Source: JBBIQS01 sp037442205 (GTDB lineage Bacteria; Myxococcota; Myxococcia; Myxococcales; UBA5297). Taken from it: a DNA stretch of 52,913 nucleotides. The notes beneath the pieces were generated by a model that made no database searches, was not told the DNA's origin, and saw only the letters and a list, made by a program, of their open reading frames with translations. The stretch lies in the NCBI GenBank assembly GCA_037442205.1, contig JBBIQS010000057.1, positions 1 through 52,913 on the forward strand, given 5' to 3'. This document shows positions 7,760-15,197 of the stretch, one piece after another. The translations under genes and the position numbers were made by a program. Positions within the stretch are counted from its first letter, which is position 1; each line of letters starts with the position of its first letter.

Positions 7760-9619
7760 GTGCCCTCCGCCCGAATCCTCGTCGTCGACGACGACCGCTT
7801 CTTCCGCGAAGTCCTCTCGCTCCAGCTGCGTAACCTCGGCCACGAGGTCCACTGCGCCGAGGACGGGCAGCGCGCGCTCGCCGAGCTGGAGCCGGGCCGA
7901 TTCGACGTGGTCGTCTCCGACCTGCTGATGCCGAAGCTGGACGGCCTGGCGCTGACCGGCGAGATTCGCAAGCGGCTGCCGGACCAGGAGGTGATCCTGG
8001 TCACCCAGCAGAGCCAGGTGGCCACCGCCGTCGCCGCGCTGCGCGCCGGGGCCAGCGACTTCCTGGTGAAGCCGGTCGAGGAGTCGGAGCTGGCCGAGCG
8101 CCTCAACCGCAGCTTGGAGCGCGTGGCCCTCAAGCGCGAGCGGGCGCGGCTGCTGGCCGAAAACCTGGAGCTGTCCCGCGACCAGGTGCTGTTCCAGCGC
8201 AGCCTGGGGATGCTCTCCACTCTCGACCTCGAGCGGCTTCAGGAGACGAGCCTGTCGGAGCTGTGCGCGGTCTGCGACGCCCAGAGCGGCGCCCTCTGGC
8301 TGTCGGACGAGCAGGGCGAGCTGCACCTGCGCTCCTACCGCGGGCTCGTCGAGCGCTCCCGGCTCGAGCCGCGGATCTCGATCGCCGATGGGCTGTTCGC
8401 CGAGCCGCTCAAATCGGGCGCGGCGTTCCCGGCACCCGGCGGGCGCCTGAACAAGGGCTTCTACCTGCCGCTGCGGGCGGCGGGGGAAGTCGTCGGGCTG
8501 GTGCTGCTGTCCGATCGGCTCTCGGGCGATTTCACCGCCAGGGAACTGGCCCTGGCCCGGGCGCTGGGGGACTTCGCGGCCACTGCTCTGCGCAACGCTC
8601 GGCGCTACTCGGCGCTGGAGCGCCTGGGCCTGCGAGACCGGGAGACCGCCGCCTACAACCTGGCCTACTTCGCCGACTACGCCGCCAAGGAGGCCTACAA
8701 GGCCCGCCGCTACGGGCGAGTCTTCTCGCTGCTGGCGCTGCGGCTGGACGGATTGGAGCGGCTGCGCGATCAGCTGGGGCCGGCGCGGGCGGCGCAGCTG
8801 GCGCGGGGCGTGGCCTCCTCGCTGGCGGCGGTGGTTCGCGACAGCGATGTGGTCGCCCGGGCCGCCGAGGACGAGCTCTACGTGCTGCTGCCCGAGACCG
8901 ATCACCTCGGCGCGCAGATCGTCGGCAGGCGAGTGCAGGCCATGGTCGACGCCGAGGGGCTGCTGGAGAGCGCCGGCGCGCCCGCGGTCGGCCTGAGTCT
9001 CGGCTCGGCCACCTTCCCGCGCGACGGGCAGGACTTCGACGAGCTGCTGCACGTCTGCCGCCGCCGGTCTGAAGAGGCGCGGCTGAGCCTGGCGAGGAAG
9101 CTCGATCTGCGCCGGCTGGATTTCTGGTCGGCGGTCGACCTGTTGCTGGGCGACACGAATTCGCCGCCGCTTCCGGCCGACGACAGCGCGGGGCCATCGC
9201 GGCGCGGGCTGCTTCCCGGGGCGCTGTTTCACCAGCTGCAGTTCGAGCTCGCGCTGGAGGTGGCGCGCGATCCCAAGGCCCGCGGGCTGCTCTACGTAGG
9301 CTGCCAGGAGATCCGCTCGGACCTGCCGGTGATCGAGGCGCTCAGCGGCGTCCCCGCCGACACCGGGATGCACATCTACCTGCTCGGCCGGCGCGGGGAG
9401 GCGATCCCGGCGGGCTTGGCGACCCCGGTCTACCTCGACGGCGACGAGCGGATCGCCCGAACTGAGTTCGTGCTCCTCTACTCCGAACGCGCCGCCTACG
9501 CCCTCTTCCAGCGCCGGCAGAAGGACGGGCCGCCCTGGGGCTTTCACACCAGCGACGAGGCGGTGGTGGACGAGTTGGTGAGCAAGCTGCAACAGCGCTA
9601 CGAGCTGCAACCTCTGTAG
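7760..9619 (+). CDS. Response regulator: receiver, GAF, degenerate GGDEF, unknown C-terminal domain
   Basis: 619 residues. Receiver at 4-120 is intact: acidic pocket D10-D12, phospho-acceptor D54 in VVSDLLMP, and K104. A GAF-like domain spans about 150-280. A GGDEF fold follows at about 290-445, but the signature in DVVARAAEDELYVLLPET reads A-E-D-E-L where GGDEF is expected (369-373). Both nucleotide-loop glycines are gone, so diguanylate cyclase activity is unlikely; it may act as a binding or dimer domain. Residues about 485-619 form a further conserved-looking alpha/beta domain that I cannot name; a DICT-like sensory domain is possible. GTG start at 7760 directly behind a good promoter and without a ribosome-binding site, so leader is very short. 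First gene of an operon with the receiver-DUF4388 gene, 7 bases apart. Confidence 0.9.
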   Translation: MPSARILVVDDDRFFREVLSLQLRNLGHEVHCAEDGQRALAELEPGRFDVVVSDLLMPKLDGLALTGEIRKRLPDQEVILVTQQSQVATAVAALRAGASDFLVKPVEESELAERLNRSLERVALKRERARLLAENLELSRDQVLFQRSLGMLSTLDLERLQETSLSELCAVCDAQSGALWLSDEQGELHLRSYRGLVERSRLEPRISIADGLFAEPLKSGAAFPAPGGRLNKGFYLPLRAAGEVVGLVLLSDRLSGDFTARELALARALGDFAATALRNARRYSALERLGLRDRETAAYNLAYFADYAAKEAYKARRYGRVFSLLALRLDGLERLRDQLGPARAAQLARGVASSLAAVVRDSDVVARAAEDELYVLLPETDHLGAQIVGRRVQAMVDAEGLLESAGAPAVGLSLGSATFPRDGQDFDELLHVCRRRSEEARLSLARKLDLRRLDFWSAVDLLLGDTNSPPLPADDSAGPSRRGLLPGALFHQLQFELALEVARDPKARGLLYVGCQEIRSDLPVIEALSGVPADTGMHIYLLGRRGEAIPAGLATPVYLDGDERIARTEFVLLYSERAAYALFQRRQKDGPPWGFHTSDEAVVDELVSKLQQRYELQPL

Positions 9620-9626
9620 GAGGGAC

Positions 9627-11075
9627 ATGTCGCGCGCCCGCAAGATCCTGTTGGCCGATCCCGATGCCGAGGTGCAGCGGGAGCTGGCCCGCGCCCTGCG
9701 CGAGCGCGGCCATCAGGTCTCGGTGGCCGGCGACGGCTCCCGGGCGCTGGAGGTCTCGGTACTGCGCCATCCGGACGTGGTGCTCTTCGACGCCGACTGC
9801 CGGCTGGTCGATGCCCGCACCTTCGTCCAGATCCTGCGAACCAACCCGCGCACCGAGGACATCCCGGTGCTGGTCACCGGCAGCGCCAAGGACGCCGAGC
9901 GGCTGCGCTTCCTGCGCGACGGCTTCCTGCGCAAGCCCCACAGCCTGGACGAGGTCCTGGGGCGCATCGCCCAGTTGTTGCGGCGAGTCGATGCCGCCCG
10001 CGCCCTCAGGAGCGAAACCCGGGAGATTGAGGGCAGCCTCAAGCAGATGGCGCTCTCCGATCTCTTGCAGGTCCTGGCCGTCAACCGCCGCAGCGGCAGC
10101 CTGTCACTCGAGCGAGGGGAGCTGCGCGGCGAGATCTTCCTCGCCGACGGACGGCCGGTGAACGCCCGCGTCGGGCCGGTGGAAGGGGAGAAGGCGCTCT
10201 TCCGAATCCTGGCGCTGCACGAGGGAAACTTCGCCTTTGCCCCGGGGCCCTACGCCGGCCCCCGACGCATCGATCGCCCGGTGGAGGAGGCGCTGCTCGA
10301 AGCGATGCGGCAGAGCGACGAGATCGCGGCGATGGCCTCGAGCCTGCCGGCGCCCACCGACCGGCTGCGGCTCAACCCCGGCGCCGCGCTCCTCGGCGAG
10401 CAGCACCCGGTGACTGCGGAGGTCGCTCGGCTGCTGGCCGAGCCGCGATCGACTTCCGAGCTGCTCGATTTGACCAGCGCCATCGACTTCGAGGTGATGG
10501 CCGCGCTCAAGGCGCTGCTGGAGAAGGGGATCGTCCAGACGGCTCCGGCCGACGCCGCGGTCTCCGGCCCGCTGCTGTCGGCGGCGGAGACGCACTCCTT
10601 GCGCGCGCGGGTGTTGCGCGGCCGGCCGGCGGCGCGGGAGGCAGTGGGGAAGGTGGCGCTGCTCAGCGAATCGCAGCGGACCACCCGGGCCTTCCTGGAC
10701 CGCATCCGGACGCTCCCCGGCTTCCGGCTGCAGCGCTACCCGACGCCCGAGCTGCTCGGGACCTGGGCGCGCATCGATCTCTCGGACGGCCTGCGCCTGG
10801 AGCTGTGTTCGATCCCCGGGGCCGACGTGGCCCGCCCGCTGTGGCGGCCATTCGCCGCTGGGGCGCTGGGCGCGCTGGCGCTCGATCGAAGTGAGCCAAC
10901 GGTGGCGCTCACGCTCTTCTTGGCGCGCGAATGCCGAACTCCGGTCCTGCTGGCCGGCGACGGGGCGGTCCCCGCTGCGCTCAAGAACGTCCCGGGCCTC
11001 GCGCCGCACGGAGGCAAGCCCATCCAGAGCCTGCGCGGCCTGCTCGACACCATCCTCCGCGGCGGCCTCGAGTAG
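9627..11075 (+). CDS. Response regulator: receiver, DUF4388, possible degenerate GTPase-like end
   Basis: 482 residues, start ATG 9627 behind a perfect AGGAGG that overlaps the stop of the preceding gene. Receiver at 5-120 with D55 in LFDADCR and K103 in FLRKPHS, so phosphorylation is plausible. Residues about 131-206 (EIEGSLKQMALSDLLQVLA, SGSLSLERG, GEIFLADGRPVNARVG) match DUF4388, a PATAN-like domain frequent in myxobacterial and cyanobacterial regulators and thought to be a protein-interaction module. The C-terminal 140 residues alternate beta strands and helices like a small Ras-type GTPase (LELCSIPGAD, LALDRSEP) but lack a P-loop. Same operon as the receiver-GAF-GGDEF-like protein, so they probably act in one pathway. 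The cognate kinase is not in the window. Confidence 0.88.
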   Translation: MSRARKILLADPDAEVQRELARALRERGHQVSVAGDGSRALEVSVLRHPDVVLFDADCRLVDARTFVQILRTNPRTEDIPVLVTGSAKDAERLRFLRDGFLRKPHSLDEVLGRIAQLLRRVDAARALRSETREIEGSLKQMALSDLLQVLAVNRRSGSLSLERGELRGEIFLADGRPVNARVGPVEGEKALFRILALHEGNFAFAPGPYAGPRRIDRPVEEALLEAMRQSDEIAAMASSLPAPTDRLRLNPGAALLGEQHPVTAEVARLLAEPRSTSELLDLTSAIDFEVMAALKALLEKGIVQTAPADAAVSGPLLSAAETHSLRARVLRGRPAAREAVGKVALLSESQRTTRAFLDRIRTLPGFRLQRYPTPELLGTWARIDLSDGLRLELCSIPGADVARPLWRPFAAGALGALALDRSEPTVALTLFLARECRTPVLLAGDGAVPAALKNVPGLAPHGGKPIQSLRGLLDTILRGGLE

Positions 11076-11476
11076 CGAGAGCGGTTCCCAGCGATCCGAG
11101 GGCGGTTCGAGCCTCGTCATCTCAGCTCGCCTGGGTCCCTCAGCTGTGAGGATGTGGATCCGCGGGCGCTGAGCCGGAATTGCGCTTCAAGTCACCGGCG
11201 CGCCGAAGCTGCATCGCCTGCGCGGATCAGAGCCCACGCTCGATCGCGGCCGTCCCATCGCAATTCGCTTCAGACTTCCATCGGCCGAGGTGCCGACGGG
11301 CAGAAGTCCTCGTCCTTGTTCGAGAGGGCCCCGAGAGAACGAGCAAGAGCTCGACGGAGCGCCGGCTGCGATTTCCCAGCGCGAGCGACTCACTTCTCCA
11401 GATGCTGGGGCGCCCCGGAAGTTCCGGCCGGGCAGTTTTGTGATTGGCGAGTTGCCACTGGCTAGCATCGGCAGCC
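11076..11476. other. Intergenic region, 401 bases
   Basis: This lies between the receiver operon and the long helical-repeat gene. Apart from a weak hairpin (11138-11142 with 11047-11051 in the next ten bases, that is 11147-11151) that might end the upstream operon, I see only short chance ORFs. GCTAGCAT at 11461-11468 lies 8 bases before the next ATG and could be a -10 for leaderless transcription; no clear -35. Confidence 0.5.
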
Positions 11477-14400
11477 ATGAAACGCGCTCCTGCACTGGCC
11501 GCCCTGCTGGTCATCGCCACCGGTTTCCACGCCGGCGCCGCGCCGCCGACCCCAGCCAGCTCGGTCGCCGGCGCGCGAGAGGCTCTCGAGAAAGCCCGGG
11601 CGAACCTGGCGAAGGCGGTCGAACGCATTCAGAAGGATCCGCCGAGCGCAGCGGACCTGGACGCCTCCCGCGCGGCGGTCGGGGTCCTCAAGGAGGCCAT
11701 CGACGCCGGGACCGCTTACGAGGGCGAGGACCTGGAGTACGCGAAGGCGGTCCTGGCGGCTCGCAAGGAGCTGCGGACCCAGCGCGACTACGTCGAACAG
11801 CGGAACGCCAAGGTCCACATCTTCGACAAGCGCCGAATCATCGACGGCGCGGTGGCGGTCTTGAAAGAACGGACCCTCCGCCTCGAATCCAGGAACCCGA
11901 GCGCCGCGGAGTTCGAGGAGGCGCGCGCGGCGGCGACGGCGCTGCGCAAGGCCGTCGACGAGGCGCGCGACCTCACCAAGCAGGACGAGAAGTTCGCCAG
12001 CTACCTCGCCGAGGTGGATGCTGCCGCGGCTCGCCAGGAGAAGGCGATCGACGATCGCGCAACTTCCCAGCAGGTCGACAAGCAGCGCGGATCGATCGAG
12101 GAGAGCCGCCGGGCGCTGGCGAAGGCCATGGGCTCGCTGGGCAAGGGCGCGAGCGATGCGCAGTTCGAGAGCGCCGACCGGGCCGCGGCCGCGGTGGCCA
12201 AGTGCCTCGAAGAGGGAAGGGCGCTCGAGGCCAGGGACCGGGCGTACGGCGCGGACGCGGACAAGGTGCGCTCCGAGCTCGCACAGGCGAAGAAGAAGAG
12301 CGACGATCTCTGGAGCGCGACCGGCGTGGAGCGCCTGAAGGCGGAGATCGAACCGGCCCGCAAGGACCTCGCCGCGGCCGGCAAGGCGATGCGCTCCAAG
12401 GGCGCGGCGGCCGAGCAGCTGGCCGAGGCGCGCACCGCGGCGATCGTCGTCCGAAAGCTCCTGGAGAAGTTCGCGCCCCAGGCCGCGCGCAGCCAGGCGT
12501 TCGGCCAGTACCTTGACGAGGTGCAGAAGGCCCTGGTCGAGATCGAGGCTGAGGTCCAGCGGCGCAGCCTCGATTCGCCGATGCGCGCCGTCACCCAGGC
12601 GCTCAAGCCGGTGGAGGGACGCTCTCCGATCCCGACCCCCGAGCAGTTCCAGGCGGCCGACGCCGCCCTGGACACACTCGAGAAAACGCTCCAGCCGATG
12701 GAGAACCCGGATTCCTCGATCGCCGCCCTGGTCAACGAAGCGCGGACGCTGCTCCGCGGAGCCAGGACCACGGTGGCGAAGCGCCGCGCGGAGGTCAGCC
12801 TCGCTGCACCGGCGGCGGCGGTCGCCAAGGCGCTCAGGAAAGTGGAGGGCAAGTCTCCGGCCGACGAGGACTTCAAGCAGGCCCAGATCGCGATCGACGC
12901 GCTGGCGAAAGTGCTCGAGGCGATCGGCAAGCCGGATCCCTCTGTCGCTGCCCAGGTCTCCGATGCCAGGGAGTTGCTGCGCACCGCCCGCGCATCGGCC
13001 GCCAAGCGCCAGGCGGAGACCAGCCTCCTCGCCGCACGCGAGGCCGTCGCCCAGGCGCTCAGGCTCGTCGAAGGCAAGAGTCCGACCGAGGAGCAGTTCG
13101 CGGAGGCCAACACCGCGTTGGCGGTCCTGGACAAGACCATCGAGGCGGGGAAGGACGCGAAGGAAGCCTCGCAGGCGATCATCGACGCGCGGGCGGCCCT
13201 CAACGCCTCGCGGGCGGTCTTCGCCAAGCGCCGCGTGGAGGTCAGCCTGGCGACGCCCCATACGACCGCCACCAAGTTGCTGTGGAAGGTGGAAGGAAAG
13301 GCGCCGACCGATGCCGACTTCGAGGCCGCCAACGCCGCGCTGACGGCATTGGAGAAGGTGCTCGAGACGATCCAGAACCCGGATCCGTCGGTGGCCGCTC
13401 GGGTCAACGACGCGCAGGTGCTGGTCAAGCTCGGCCGGGTAACGTGGGCCAAGCGCCGCGCCGAGGTCAGCCTCGAATTGGCCCGCAGGTCCGTCGCTCA
13501 GGCGCTCAGGCCCATCGAGGCCAAGGGGACTCCGAGCGACGAGCAGTTCGCCGAGGTCAATACCGCGCTGACGATCCTGGAGAAGACGCTCGAGGCGGTG
13601 AAGGACGTCAAGGAAGCCTCGCCGGCGATCATCGACGCGCGAGCGGCGCTGCGCGACTCCAGGGCCACGGTCGCGAAGCGCCGGGTGGAGGTCAGCGTCG
13701 AGGCGCCGAGGGCCGCGGCCACCCAGGCTCTCGCCAGGCTGGACGCGCCGGCTCCGACCGACGAGCAGTTCAAGCAGGCCGGCGCCAGCCTCGACGCCCT
13801 GGACAAGAGTCTCGCGGCGGTCGGGAAACCTCCCTCGTCGGTGGCCGCCCTGGTCGCCGACGCGCAGTGGCTGGTCCGCTCGGGCCGGGCCAAGGTCGAG
13901 AAGCGCCGGCTGGAGGTCGACGTGCAGCGCCAGCGCGAGAAGGTCGAAGCCGCGCGGCAGCAGGCGGCTCCGCTCATTGCCCAGCTCTCGAAGGCGGCGA
14001 AGGAGCAGGTGCAGGAGACCGAGGCCGCCCTCAAGCAGATCCTGGCGGCCCTCGACGGAGGCACCGAGCTGACCAGGAAGGATCGCGTGTACGCCGTCTA
14101 CGACATCGAGGTCCGCAAGCGCATTGCCGAGATGAATGATCAGATCGCGAGGCGCAAGATCGCCCTCGCGGGAAGCGACGGCCGGGCTCTGCTAAGCGAG
14201 TTGGTCGCCGCCGAGAAGACCAGGCTCCATGCCGCCCGGCAGCCGGAGGCGGCCGACGGCGAAATCGAGGCCGCGGCCAAGGGACTCGACGCCATCCGGC
14301 AGGCGCTGGAGGAGCGCGTCTCGCTGGAGGAGCAGGACGCGGGCTACGCCGCTCAGGCTTCTCAGGTTCGCGACGAAGAGCTCGGGCGGCTGAAGAAGGA

Positions 14401-14956
14401 TCTCGAGTTCGCCAAGCAAGCGCGCGAGCTGCGCCGGCGGACGGTCGAAGCCCTGACCGCTGGCATCGCGGCCTCCGATTCGGCGGTGGCCTCCAAGGAC
14501 CTGCGAGTCCAGAAGTCACAGTGGGACCGGGCGATGGCGCTCTTCGGCTCGTGCGAGAGGGCGGCCGCGGCGGCGCTTGACGAGCGGGGCCCGCTGGCGA
14601 GCTTCGCCATGCTCGTCGACGGACGCCTCAGCACCCCCAAGGACGTGGCAGGGCTCTGTGCTGAGCGGACCAAGGCAACCGAGCAACTGCTGAAGCAGGT
14701 CGAAGCGATCATCGGCTTCGAGGACGGCCCGAAGATCGCCTTCGAGAAAGGCAAGGCCCTGCTGGGCAAGTCCAAGAAGCGAGAGGCCCTCGAGCAGTTC
14801 CGGGAGTGCATTTCGTCCGGCAAGATCCTTCTGCACTGGCATCCGGAGCTCAAGGACCGAAAGTTCGAGGTCGCCCGCGGCAGCATGACCGTCGGAGACC
14901 TGATCGGCGAGTGCACCAAGCAGGCTGACGCGCTTCAAGCGAGGGGGGATTCCTAA
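11477..14956 (+). CDS. Very long periplasmic alpha-helical repeat protein
   Basis: 1159 residues from the ATG at 11477, chosen because it begins a Sec signal peptide (KRAPALAALLVIATGFHAG) while the in-frame ATG 11 codons earlier does not. The remainder is almost entirely helical and rich in Ala, Glu, Lys and Arg with heptad-like spacing, so a coiled-coil or spectrin-like rod is expected. Residues about 362-812 are six tandem repeats of about 75 residues, each ending near AKRRxEVSL; the flanking 330-residue segments look like more diverged versions of the same unit. No catalytic motif, no transmembrane helix besides the signal, very few cysteines. I do not recognise a family. It is probably a structural spacer or scaffold in the periplasm. 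Followed by a convergent signalling operon. Confidence 0.85.
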   Translation: MKRAPALAALLVIATGFHAGAAPPTPASSVAGAREALEKARANLAKAVERIQKDPPSAADLDASRAAVGVLKEAIDAGTAYEGEDLEYAKAVLAARKELRTQRDYVEQRNAKVHIFDKRRIIDGAVAVLKERTLRLESRNPSAAEFEEARAAATALRKAVDEARDLTKQDEKFASYLAEVDAAAARQEKAIDDRATSQQVDKQRGSIEESRRALAKAMGSLGKGASDAQFESADRAAAAVAKCLEEGRALEARDRAYGADADKVRSELAQAKKKSDDLWSATGVERLKAEIEPARKDLAAAGKAMRSKGAAAEQLAEARTAAIVVRKLLEKFAPQAARSQAFGQYLDEVQKALVEIEAEVQRRSLDSPMRAVTQALKPVEGRSPIPTPEQFQAADAALDTLEKTLQPMENPDSSIAALVNEARTLLRGARTTVAKRRAEVSLAAPAAAVAKALRKVEGKSPADEDFKQAQIAIDALAKVLEAIGKPDPSVAAQVSDARELLRTARASAAKRQAETSLLAAREAVAQALRLVEGKSPTEEQFAEANTALAVLDKTIEAGKDAKEASQAIIDARAALNASRAVFAKRRVEVSLATPHTTATKLLWKVEGKAPTDADFEAANAALTALEKVLETIQNPDPSVAARVNDAQVLVKLGRVTWAKRRAEVSLELARRSVAQALRPIEAKGTPSDEQFAEVNTALTILEKTLEAVKDVKEASPAIIDARAALRDSRATVAKRRVEVSVEAPRAAATQALARLDAPAPTDEQFKQAGASLDALDKSLAAVGKPPSSVAALVADAQWLVRSGRAKVEKRRLEVDVQRQREKVEAARQQAAPLIAQLSKAAKEQVQETEAALKQILAALDGGTELTRKDRVYAVYDIEVRKRIAEMNDQIARRKIALAGSDGRALLSELVAAEKTRLHAARQPEAADGEIEAAAKGLDAIRQALEERVSLEEQDAGYAAQASQVRDEELGRLKKDLEFAKQARELRRRTVEALTAGIAASDSAVASKDLRVQKSQWDRAMALFGSCERAAAAALDERGPLASFAMLVDGRLSTPKDVAGLCAERTKATEQLLKQVEAIIGFEDGPKIAFEKGKALLGKSKKREALEQFRECISSGKILLHWHPELKDRKFEVARGSMTVGDLIGECTKQADALQARGDS
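12560..13912 (+). repeat. Six tandem 225-bp (75-residue) repeats in A/B alternation
   Basis: The motif KRRxEVSL recurs at residues about 435, 510, 584, 659, 734 and 809, a 74-75 residue period. Units 2 and 4 share a PDPSVAAxVxDA type (A) and units 3 and 5 an EASxAIIDARAAL type (B); units 1 and 6 are A-like. So the order is A-A-B-A-B-A, suggesting duplication of an A-B pair of about 450 bp. Confidence 0.85.
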
Positions 14957-15197
14957 GGACAGGCGGGGCACCGAGCGGGTCGTCGTTCCCGAGCGGGCGA
15001 ACGCGCCGCGTAGTCGCCTGGCCGCCGAGCGGCGGTCGACGTTCGAGTTCCGCGATTGGACCGGGACAAAGACCTCTCGACGCGCGAGCGCCGACCGGCG
15101 GAGGGGTTCGTCGAGGCGGCCCCGCGAGGCCGCCGTCCGGCGTGGAGGCTCGCGATCCGCGCGCGCGGATTCGGCGCGGCATCGACGAGCGAGGAGG

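Noticed and set aside
14957..15197. Possible terminator between convergent genes
   Set aside because: Only a 5-bp GC hairpin (15022-15035) and a short direct repeat are visible, without a T-run; too weak to call.
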